Source: Takakia lepidozioides (lineage: Eukaryota > Streptophyta > Takakiopsida > Takakiales > Takakiaceae). From it: 60,000 nt of DNA. Shown here in pieces: positions 11,690-22,700 of this stretch. The translations under genes and the position numbers were made by a program. The stretch covers positions 21,764,001 through 21,824,000 of the forward strand of contig CM060734.1 in assembly GCA_030704615.1 (NCBI GenBank), read 5' to 3'. The notes below the pieces were generated by a model. The model ran no database searches, had not been told where the DNA came from, and was given only the letters and a program-made list of their open reading frames with translations. Positions within the stretch are counted from its first letter, which is position 1. Each line of letters begins with the position of its first letter.

Positions 11690-13440
11690 AGCCATTGTCC
11701 ATTTTTAACGAATACAGTGTTCATAATGCCCACACTGTAGTTGTGTAGGCTGTGCCTGTACTGGCCCTTTGCCTCTCTCCAGACAATCTCTCTTAACATA
11801 GGGTCCTCCACAATCCCAACAAAGTCACACCCGACTGTTGTTGGCCTGAGAATGAAGGAAGAGACCTCTGCATCTGAGATCCCCTCTGACCTTCCTTGGG
11901 CTTTGTCTGAGCCCCCTCTGTTGCATTGAGCACGTTGGGGTAGTGGTTGTTGTTGGCTAGGAGCCCCACTTCGTTGTGTCTCCTTACCAAACCCCACCAT
12001 GACCACCCGTTCCTCCATCATATTGAGCTCTATCCGCTCTGCTAGCAAAAATACATTTGCAAAGGTGGGTTGGGCCACTTGTAGGAGAGTTGCATCCCGC
12101 ACCCTTCTTCTTAGCTCCTTGTCCAATATCCCATACCAGAATTGGACTGCCTGAGCTTCCATAATCCCTTGGGTCACATATCAATCGCCTCATACGCATG
12201 TAAGCCTCCCTCAAACTCTCAGTAGGCTTGCGTGACTGCCTGAGCTTCCGTAACCCCTTGGGTCACATATCAATCGCCTCATACGCGTGTAAGCCTCCCT
12301 CAAACTCTCAGTAGGCTCGCGCTAGAACTCTTGCAAGCTCCGCAATTTCTCCGTCCTTATCCCCTGGTAGTTTCTCCTCAAGTCCTCGAAGAACTCCACA
12401 ACTGGGTTAAAGGCAGGCACGGGTGTTGGTGCGGCAGCAGGAGCTTGGGTGGACTTCCCAGTTCCTGTTTCACTTGTCCCACTGCTGCTTGCAGAAGCTG
12501 TCGGTGTAGCTGCCGGTTCACCGCTGCCCTTGTGCCTCTAGTGATGGAGACATAGTCAGGTGATCAATACACCCGCCATTCCTCAATCTCTACCTCATGT
12601 CCCCGCCTAAACTCATGGTAGTCATCCATCGGCGGCCCCTCAAGGTGCTGAAACAGCCCCTTCCACGCCATAAAAGATGTAAACAGTTGTGGATTGCGCA
12701 TCTGCTGCAAATCACACCAACTATCAAACTCCTGTATGAAATCATCAAGCTCAATGGTTCCCACAACTCCAGAGTACCGACGTGGCCCCTTGGTAGCTCC
12801 ATACATTTCTTCCATCATATCCCACAACAATGGCACGGAAATATCTTGCACCCTCGGGCGAGAATCCTCCTGACTCCGAGTCTGAACCTTCCTCAGAAGA
12901 CACTGAAGGTGAAGGTGGCCTAAACCGCACATCTCGTCTTGTATACCCACTAGTATCACTGGTGCTCGTACCGGCACTCTCCTCAACAACTGGTGGCACC
13001 TCCGTGATGAAAACTCACACTCAAACCGGTTGTAAACCTGTTTCTAATCCCCCTTTCCACAACGTAACCGGGTAGAGAACCTGTTGCGGCTTATGGTTTG
13101 GAATATTAGGTTCCTAGCATGAACCTGCACCTGCACCCGCATCCATCGCAGATACTCCTATGGTCTGCTGGTCATCAACCCAGCCTCACCATAAGAGAAA
13201 CAATGATGGTCTGTTGGTCATCACCCTAGACTCACCACCGACAGCACGCTCTAGGGTTGATCGGCTACAATATTTCCGGAACAACCACCTATAAAAGCAA
13301 GCGCCCAAACCAAACTAGCATGGCGCACAGTCAAACATGCATGTGTGGGAGGAGGATCCAAATACAAGAAACTCAATCAACAACACCTCCCACACCTTAA
13401 ATCAATCGACCTCCTTGCGGCTCCAATAAACCTGCAAGAT
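11690..13440 (-). mobile_element. Fragment (leader plus gag) of the retrotransposon family found at 53.6-57.4 kb
   Basis: In the minus direction this holds, from 13440 down, the leader shared with 53590-53900 (including GTGCGCCATG and GTGCTGTCGGTGGTGAG), then gag. Gag peptides match the plus copy nearly residue for residue: MEEMYGATKGPRRYSG, ELDDFIQEFDSWCDLQQMR, QFWYGILDKELRRRVRDATL. The zinc-knuckle region is recognisable but frame-disrupted near 11.75-11.85 kb, and homology stops there. No protease or methyltransferase part is present. A tandem duplication inside gag is listed separately. Clearly defective. Confidence 0.85.
12146..12325 (-). repeat. Direct tandem duplication of about 87 bp inside gag
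   Basis: The segment with CTTGGGTCACATATCAATCG and CCTCCCTCAAACTCTCAGTA is present twice, starting near 12146 and near 12234, with only a few differences. The plus-strand gag copy at 54.7 kb has it once, so it is a local duplication in this fragment. Confidence 0.8.
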
Positions 13441-13779
13441 GGCCAAGTCTCTATCCAAACTAGCTCTGCCTCCGCTTATGGAAAAGTTTTGGCCTACAAG
13501 AATGATAGAAGACTATGGAGAAGAGAAGCTAAAGCAATCTCTAAGCCCAGAATGCTCTCATCCCATTACTCCCCCTATCTTCACACTCACTAACTCTCAA
13601 GAGCCCTCAATTATTGCCATGAACTTCTGAAATCTGCCCTCAATCAGCCCCTCACATAGACCCACCGAGGCTCAAAAAGTTCGCAAACTTGGACTCCGAA
13701 CAGTCCACCGAAAGGCCCAAGAGCTGGTCAAATAGTGGCCTCCAAGGGCGCCAACCAGCCCTCTAAACCGCCCTCAAAT

Positions 13780-14110
13780 TATCATCCGCTGGCGCAGTTT
13801 CATCCGCCTCCGTGATTTTTCATCCAATGGCGCGATAGCTCATCCGCTGCCACGATTTCATCCGCTGGCGCAGTTTCATCCATCTCCACGATTCTTCATC
13901 CAATGGCGCGATAGTTCATCCGCTGCCACGATTTCATCCGCTGGCGCAGTTTCATCCGTCGCCGTATTTTTCATCCAATAACGCGATATTTCATCCAATA
14001 CCAAGATTTCATCCACTGGTGCAGATTTCATTCACTGTGACCGATTCTCATCCAAGTATGACGATTTTCATCCATTGGCTCAATAGTTCATCCGATGGTT
14101 CAATGGTGGT
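13780..14110. repeat. TTCATCCGCTGGCGCAG tandem array with higher-order period
   Basis: Units of about 18-22 bases (TTCATCCGCTGGCGCAG, TTCATCCAATGGCGCGATAG, TCATCCGCTGCCACGAT) alternate in fixed order, making a higher-order repeat of about 80 bp present about three times, then decaying rightward. Confidence 0.8.
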
Positions 14111-15650
14111 GCTCCCAACCCTGGGGCAATGTTCCCACAAGTTCCCAAGGAGTTCCCACGTTAGGGTTTGCGCCGCTTTGGCTTTGCGATTGCTGCCAAT
14201 GAGCTATGGCTTCTATGGAGCAACCAGAGGTGCCGTTCTTGGGTTCTTGGGCATCAATGGACCACCAAGAGTGCAGGGAGTAAGCTATTTGCCACACAAC
14301 AAACTCTCTTTCTCCATGGAACTCATTGAAACAAGCATAGAACAAGCTATTGAGCTTTCTATGGCATACCTTCTTCTAACCATTGTATGCACTCATAGTG
14401 CTCCCTTCCATGGCCATAGTGCACCCCTTAGAGCTCCTAATCCAGCCCTGCACTTGCCACTTCCATAGACATGCTCCTCCCAAGCTTGAGATTGAAACCC
14501 CAACTCAAAGCATGCTCTACAAATGCACTATCTTGCACCAAGGCCCAAATCAGATCCTTCTCTTCACTCCTAGCTCTCCTAAGCTTGAAGTTGAAGACCC
14601 CCACAAGCTGGAAGCATGCTCCACACATGCACCGCTTGCTTGGTTAACACTCGAGCTCTTCTTGAACTCCTCAAACCCTGCAACACTTGTAGAACAAGAG
14701 CTTTCTTCACAAGCTCTCAAACTTTGTAATGGGGCTCTTCTTGAAGACCTCCATCTGTGCATAAACACCACAAGGACTTTCTTTGCAAACCCTGCAATAC
14801 CTTGTAACACAAGAGCTATCTACCAAGCTCTCTTCCACACACAAATGCTAACTATACTAACACCTTGCACTCATAGATGTAAGCAGGTCTTCTTCTTCTA
14901 GTGATACGGAATTCATCTCTAGTTTGTCATGTCAGTCATATACAACTGAGAATCTACTAATTGGTGCAAACATAACAATGGAATACCTAGAATCTTGCAC
15001 AGTCTGTTTGTAACGTTACCGGCCAGAGGTATTATTAACATTGGAGTCGGATTATTTAAGACCTTAACTTTTGAATTACCGCTGTCAAAGCTGATGATTG
15101 TTGTATCTATTTCTAACATGGAAGGTAACCCAGGTAGTGCATGCCTTGACGGAGTATATTGAGCAGATCAATCTGTAGAACCTCCATCCCAATCAGTCTT
15201 TTTAAGTGAGAACTTCAACCAGCTAAGCTGATAGACATCAACAATGTCGTGTCAATGGGCAAACTAGGCATGGCTCTCAGGGCCCAGTGATCGAAGTACT
15301 TTCAACATCTGGCTCTAGGACGGCTCAAATGCCCTCTCAAGGGCAACTGTATACAGTGAAGGATAAACATCTAGACCCATTGTTCAAATATGATTCATTC
15401 AATCCTTGAAGTTTCCATCCACATGCAGCCAACAACCTGGATGACTACCTGATCAGGAAGAAATAATGATGACACATCGCTGAGCCTTCTCCATATGGAA
15501 ACTCATAACTTTTCCACCAAAGGGTAATTTCTCAATACAATGCGACCTTGAATGAAAATAATTAGTCTTATTGGGCTCAATTGAAAGACGAATCACATCA
15601 GAAAGTCAGCTTGCCAGCAGGGACTGTAGAACAGAATCAGTGCGACATCC
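14110..15650. other. No supported gene; diffuse AGCTC/CAAGCTT-rich repeats, then NDPK 3' flank
   Basis: 14380-14900 is open on the plus strand and contains loose internal repeats (CCTAAGCTTGAAGTTGAAG-like and CTTCTTGAA words), but the composition and the repeats suggest retroelement-derived noncoding DNA. 14900-15650 shows no exon and includes the presumed 3' UTR of the kinase gene. Confidence 0.4.
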
Positions 15651-15706
15651 AACCCTTCCAAATCTTTTGTGCTAGCAAAATTGGAGAGCAAGTCCAAGGG
15701 TATCTC

Positions 15707-18700
15707 TCACTCATATAGCCATTTCTCAGCATTGTGCTTGTAGTCAATAAGCTCCTCGGGCTTAAACCACAAACCAATTTCAGCTACAGCTGTCTCGGGC
15801 CCATCACTGCCATGGATGATGTTCCTGCATACCCCAACCAATGTACACAAATCATAACTAGATATACAGCATGATAAAATGGACTTGGGTGTGATGTTTC
15901 CATCGCTGTATGAGACTAAGAAAAAAAAGCAACACTAGTATTATATTGAGTAGTGAAATGTCCATCTACTCCAGATTGGACACCTATTTATGTGTGCCAT
16001 GAGGAAAGGAAAGGACGTAAATGTCCAGCAATTTACAGAGCATGCAGCCATGCAGCAATACACAGCCCATCGCGAGGGCACTAGACTGATGTGTCCTTAC
16101 AAGGCACAACGCTATGGCAACAAAGTCTGATGACTCTCACTCAAGCTGGCTCCAGACAATATGGGGCTCACACAGCCATCACAGGACAAGACAAGAACAG
16201 AAAATGCCTATCTTCCTCCTGTCTGCATTGGCCAAAAAACAGGAGGGGCCCGAAGGAACAAAAACCACAGTCCAGTACCCCTTGGCATCTATGCTATCAT
16301 TCACTGCTTTCCAGAGAAAGCTTGCATACGGAATCAACTTTCTCTTTCAAAGCAGTTCTGATACTGCAGTGAGCCTTCTGTGATATTCTGCAGTAACTCC
16401 CCTCCCTCTGATCTTCCCCACCGTCCTCGTTTTCATGAAAGAAAAAGGTAAGCAAGTCAGCTTTCTTTCCTTGCAGAAACTAGTGCCAATAGAGCGAATT
16501 CTTAGTCTAGAGAATTTTGGTCAATTAATTTGAATAGCACAAATATTTGATAAACCAAGCAAACCTCTCAAGGATCTTCCTCACTGACCCACCTTGACAC
16601 TTGGATGGCAAGGTCGCCTCGAATAGTGCCAGGCTCTGAGACCTGTGGGCTGGTTGCCCCAATGAGCTTGCGACCGTACTTGATCACTCCTTGGCCTTCC
16701 CATACCTGTGATGCAGTAAGAAGGTCTCAGAAAATCTCCACATATATACTAGACATGAATTGTAATAGACCAACCAGAATGGCAGTACCGTCTAGCAACT
16801 TAATCTGATGGTCCAATGTCAGTAAAATATGAAAGCAAGAAGTCTATTCCTAAAAGTCTTAGAGATGGCAAGCCCAAGGGCAAAGAGCACTTGCCATGCC
16901 AACAACCGGGCCGGAGCTGAGGAAGTCGCAGAGGCCATTGAAGAAGGGGCGCTCTTTCAAGTCATCATAGTGCTGGGCAGCAAACTCCTTTGTAGGCACC
17001 ACAAGCTTGATTGCCACCAGCTTGTAGCCTTTGCGCTCAAACCTCCCAATAATCTCTGAAATCTAGCAGCCGACAGCCATATTCAAACTTGATAAGGACC
17101 TACAAAAAACTGGTAGGATTTCATGAGGAGAGGAATCTGCAAATGCAAAAAATCAGCAAAACAACTGCAGCAAATTCCAGCAATTACTACCAAAGCTATG
17201 CAGGTTATAAGCCTAAGAAAGTTCATGTACCAGGCCACGCTGGACACCATCTGGTTTGATTGCAATGAATGTGCGCTCCAGCTGCAGCTCGACATCGAAT
17301 GAAGGCAATCAATAATTGGCAATGTAGTGTAAGCACCAGACAACACAAGATTTCTAAGTCAGAGAGAACAGTTAAGTTGCATTTGAACTCTGTGTACAGG
17401 AAACATCCACTCGTAATTAAAGGCAGGCATGTACCTCAGCAGCCTCGACTGTTGGATCTTGAGCCATAAACACTGGCAAGCCAAGCCCACCAAACCTGAC
17501 ATAAACTTCATGGATATATATCTCTCTCTCTCCGCGGACATTACAAAGTATCATTTCATTCATATCCTTTCTCCGTGCCACGCAGCAGAGACAGTCCCTC
17601 GTGTCTACATACTAAGATCCAAGGCGATAATATTGGCTCTTTAGAGACTCCCAGTGGCAGAGAGGCTGTAATTTTGAGGACCCCAGGACCCCAAGTTTCT
17701 GGCAGCCTACCTGCACTAAGCACTTCCGTCTTTGGACAACGTTTGATATTTTTGGAAGAGGTTTCTTGTTGTTCTACTTTGTCCCCATGGGCCTCAGGAC
17801 CCCTCTGGATGTATGAATTTCCTTGTTTCTCTCTCTCTTATGTCCACTCCACATTGACTATTTCACTGCTCTGCTTGAGGATTTGGTCTGAAAGTCATAG
17901 TTTATTTCACACCCCTCAAACTCTAAAGGACCAACAATGGACTCAATCATGAAAATAAATCACGCATTGCATTTCAGCCAGTGTTTGAAAGTCAATCACA
18001 TGTATCGGGAATAATACAGACCAGCAGCAGGCAAAAAGATTGCAGCAGGAAACCATCTGCCATAGCCACTGGTGGTGTCTCCTGATGTGCGGGCCATAGC
18101 AGCAGGAGCTGAAGTGCTTCCTCTGCACACAGCTGCTGCCATCACCGCCCTCCCTTCTGCAGCCCGCCATCACCAATTGGTTTACCCAGCAATCCTCAGA
18201 CACTCATGTCCTCTCTACTTGGTTATTTGCTTGTAGAGCATCACAATTGCAACGTCATCCTTCCGTTCAATTTACAGCATTAACACACCTTTTTCTTCGG
18301 ATGCATCATAATGGATACAGGCACATATCAACCGGGGGCTTCTGTCTAATGTACAACCGGTTTGACCTGCTAGAGCCGAGAGAGAGCAGCAGAACTTCAA
18401 GAGATCAAACTCGATCGACCTTGCGCAGAGAGGCTTTCACCCTCAAGAATGGATTGAGACGAAAGGGGAAAAAATCCTAACTTGGAGAAGTAGTGAATTA
18501 GTGTGGTTCCACGGTTACAAAGCATAGAGTGTACAAGGTGTATATCATGACCGATCGCGAGATCATGCACGTACATCAAAGGAAACTCAACACAATCTGC
18601 CTCATGAGAGGCTCCTTCCGCATTGCTCGTGAGACCGCTAAAAGAGTCGGATTGTTTAATTAGCTGCAATTAACTAGGAGCAGTTCCTAGATCGGCTAGA

Positions 18701-19052
18701 AACAAAGTATCTTAGTTCAATTTCTCAGCTTTATTCCTCGTCTTCGATTCAAGACCCGATCTCCAACACACCAAGGTTCTGCTCATCTCTACAAAAAGGA
18801 ATCCAAATCTAAAATCTCTGCCAGCTGGAATCCAGAGTCTGTGAACCCCGTCTTCGTAACATTGTCTCATCAACCGTTCTCAGATCGACCATATGCTACG
18901 ATACCGTATAAGACATCCTCTTTTTCCTACAGATTATAAGACGACAAAAGTGAATATCACCACAGTGAGCACGAACCTGCTGAGAGAGACGGACGTGGCG
19001 CAGCAGCGCGAACGGCCCGGGATACCACAGATGCTAGACGCGATCTCATCAT
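15707..19052 (-). CDS. NDPK3: Nucleoside diphosphate kinase, organelle-targeted NDPK3 type
   Basis: Transfers the gamma phosphate of ATP to other (d)NDPs through a phosphohistidine. Seven exons, spliced by hand with every phase matching: 18977-19052, 18018-18156, 17435-17495, 17231-17281, 16895-17062, 16593-16705, 15707-15824, giving 241 aa and a TGA stop. Residues 1-25 are Arg/Ala/Ser-rich with no acidic residue ([20 protein letters not shown]), typical of a mitochondrial presequence. A hydrophobic stretch ([20 protein letters not shown]) follows near 62-81. The kinase domain begins [16 protein letters not shown], continues [20 protein letters not shown] and holds the active-site His207 in [13 protein letters not shown]. 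The presequence, membrane-like segment and length match plant NDPK3, which is placed in the mitochondrial intermembrane space; dual plastid targeting cannot be excluded. The start is the first of two adjacent ATGs; in-frame ATGs further upstream are less likely. The intron after exon 5 has a GC donor. Confidence 0.93.
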
Positions 19053-19799
19053 CTTGAGAAAGAAGGCAAGATCCGAGCACAATAGCGCAGCCTTACACGA
19101 AAATCTGATACCACAACACTCCCCACCGAAGGATCTGCACAGCGAGTGTCGCAGACGAGAGACACGAGATGGGGAGATGCTTGGATGAATGCATAACATG
19201 ATGACACCAACCCAACCGGAATGGATGACGCCGGCCGGAATGGATGAAACGTGGTATTTTCTCTAATCAAAGATTAGGAATGTCTACATACATTCCCCCT
19301 TCCGGGAAATTTTAGTTGACTTCTTGTCAGTAGTAGACAAAGACCACACCCACACCAGGCATGGAGGATTGCAGCTCTGTTTGACAGTCTTCTATAGATT
19401 CCATTGAAGAGGGAGCACGTTGAAAGATTTGATCCTAAACATGATAATGCTACATGCGCGCCACCGGTATGGGCACAGACAGTGGGGCAAAAGGAGATTT
19501 ACTTAGACAAACACAGCGGCGGAAAACTTTTGTCAAGAATACTTTTGTCGGGGTTACAGCTCAATACAAATGTTGGATTAAACCATCAGAGAACTGAACT
19601 GGAAAGCCATTGGTTTTCAGCACTCAATGTTGACTGACTACAAGCAACATGGATGCAAGAAGATAGCGTCCTAAAATAGATACAAACATCAATAAGGTAT
19701 TATACCAGGCTCTTGATCCCTCTGCGCAGATGAAAGTCAGACAAGTTCTTCTAAAACTAGGTTCAAGTCTGATCCACTGGGAATCTCTGCTGCCTTGGT

Positions 19800-22700
19800 C
19801 TATATGTCATAAAGCATCCCCACCTCCAGGTAACTTGCAGGAGGAATCTTCAATTCCTCTATTTCCGATCTGCAGGTAAACCTGAGCAGACCATACATTT
19901 TGTTGATTACAAAACGCTTCAACCAACCAGTCCTGCTGGTTCTTACTGTGATCTTTCCCACCACGTACATAGTACCATGGCACATAGCACTCTCAAGTTC
20001 TGCCAAGTCCCCCAGGTTGGACTCCTGCATTGACCTCTCCGTGCTATGGAGCTCATTTTCACTAGCAACTTCCGAAAGTGAGACCTCCCACTTGTCATCG
20101 GACCGAAGATAGTCTTTTAGGCTTCCAATGGCCTGATTTTTAAACTCGTCACCATGACAATCAATGACATCCTGGTAGCCATAGCGAGCGACACAGCGGT
20201 AGACCCCTTTGAAACCAAACCACCCCACAAGGAAGCGCTCTTCAGGCAGGACAGTCTTAACTGGTAGGAATCGGATCGTTGTGAAGACCAAGACTTGGTG
20301 CAGTGTCTGTACATTCTTCACATAGTGGGTGATGATTGGGGGTACACCAAAAACGAGATCACTGTAGAAGAAGCAGATTCCAGGCACTCGTTGTATTTCA
20401 GTACTGGAAAGCAGTGCTCCCAGGCCATCCAAGCTCAGTTTGTGCTCCATTTCATACTTGAATTTTTTTTTCCGCCCATAGTTCCAGGAGAGGCTGATAG
20501 CAAGGAAGAGAGTCGCAATAGCAAAGGGCACCCAGCCACCCTGTGGTATCTTTGTCAAAACAGATGTAAAGTACACACCTTCGGTAAGTCCAAAGACTGC
20601 CAGGAAGAGCAATGCCAGTGGCCATGGAAGTTTCCAAATTATCAGCATAACGAGGGTCACCAGCGTGGTACTTATGAACATCACACCCACCACTGCCACC
20701 CCTGTCCTAACACAAACTCACATTAACACCTTCAATGCAGCATTTGCACTACTGTCACGAGTCAGGTTTTACAAAACAAGTTTACCCCATGAGTCTGAAC
20801 TTGACCACATCCAATCTAGACTTCTGGTACCAGCCATTGCCAGAGAGAAAGAATGCCACATTTGTACCCATCCAGAAAGCTCCACTTCCTCTTGCAGTTC
20901 CTCTGATGGAACCATCTTGATGTAATGCCCTGAAGACTGAAAGAGAGGATTGGACTCTTAACATGACTAACGACTGTTTACTGTAAAAGGTGGCTGTCTG
21001 TCCGGCAAACAGCTATGGGGCCCCTTGTCTAAGTTAATCAATGCAGCAGAACAAATCGTCTTGAACTGTCAAACACGAGCAGCTTGTGCGACATTACTCT
21101 CCATAAACAAAACTCTTAACCATCAAAGTCAATAAAATCTTACCAAAAGCATTGCCAATTTGAGTTGCGTCCCGAAATCCAAGAACCACCGCAAGGCAGA
21201 GAACCATGACCACATAGTTAACTTCTGGTGAGTAGACTTGCCCTTCGTGGTCAGGCGACGTGTGCACCATCTTCACCCGAGGGAAACAGCCTAGTGCCAT
21301 GGCTTGCTTCACGATTGAAAAAGTTGCTGAGATGAGAGACTGGCTGGCGACAATTGCTGCCAGGATTGCTACCAAAAACATAGGCCAGTACACCACTTTC
21401 GGAATCGACTTGAAGAAAGCATTTTGGTGATCTTCGGGGTGCTTGATCAGATAAGCAGTCTCCCCGGCATATGTGAGGAGACATGATGGGTAGACAATTG
21501 CTGAGAATGCAATCTGGCCACAAGGATGAAGGACAGGAGTTGGCATTTGCCAGTGTATGTGCAACAGAGATTGTACTCATAAGACGTTGTTTGCCGTATG
21601 TGCAACAGAGAGAGAGAAAGCTTGTTCCCGACATTTTGATTGAAAACCTGAAAATACATCACTCATATCCATGCTTCCCTTGGTGCTAACACAATCAAAA
21701 CACCAACAAATGCCTCACCTGAATGGCTCGTTTGTTGAAATGGCCCAGGTCTGCAAACATTGCCTCGGCTCCTATCAAATGAGGAAGAAACAAAATTATT
21801 ATGTTCAGGGGAGGGCCAGACGATTGAAGAGAGAAGGTTAGATATGTTTCACTGCACACTCAAATGTGATTCATTGAAAGAACATACTCATAAGACATTG
21901 TGTGCCCAGTTTGGGCGGAACAAGCAGGAACAGACACTACCCTTGTGAGGGCTCTCTCCAGTAGTGGGACTTACCTTGATATAAACAATTTATTTGGGCT
22001 TTCCAGATTTGCTCTAGAAAGCCCTTCACACAAGCATCAAGTGATCTGCCCAGCAGTTAGACCCACAGGACCAGGGCTTTAGCCTTATTCACTGATTCAT
22101 TGAAAGTGAGTGAGAGAAAGATAGAAAGAAAGATTGTACTCATAAGACGTTGTTTGCCGTAGCCTTGTGGCCATTGACCCCGCGCCCAGTTTGAGCGGGA
22201 ACAAAAGGGACAGAACCTATCTCTGTCAGGGGCTGATGTTGGTAGTAAGACTTACCTCCATATAAAGAATTAATCCGGGTTTTCCAGATATCCTCTAGAA
22301 ATCCCTTCACACAAGCATCAATCTGCTGTGTGTGATTTGCCCAAAAACTAGGCCTCAGGAGGGCCTGGGCTTTTGGCTCAGCCTCGAGACTTTCAAAGTT
22401 GGTAAACAGGGGTACAGGCACAATTCCCTTAATAGATTTGAAGAGAGAGTCTCTTTGGTGAGAGAACCCCGGACAGTGTATCAGAAAATGAATACTGTCT
22501 TCAGATTGCCCACACAACGGGCAATTGCACTCTCCCTTTCCTCTCTGCTTCTGTTTGCTGTTCAAAGGTAGGCTTCCTGCCCTGAGTTTAAATTTCAGTC
22601 TAGTGCCGAGAGTGGGTAGACCCTTGAGGTCATCCAAGATGTCCTCCCCCACGTCACAGACTGGAAACAAGTTCAGGGAAGTTTTCTGCCTAACTTCGTT

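Noticed and set aside
14383-14901. 172-codon open frame on the plus strand
   Set aside because: Internal nucleotide repeats and an odd Leu/Pro/Thr/His composition; no domain and no splice context. Treated as repeat-derived.
20295-20726. 143-codon plus-strand frame
   Set aside because: Antisense to the last exon of the potassium transporter; no independent support.
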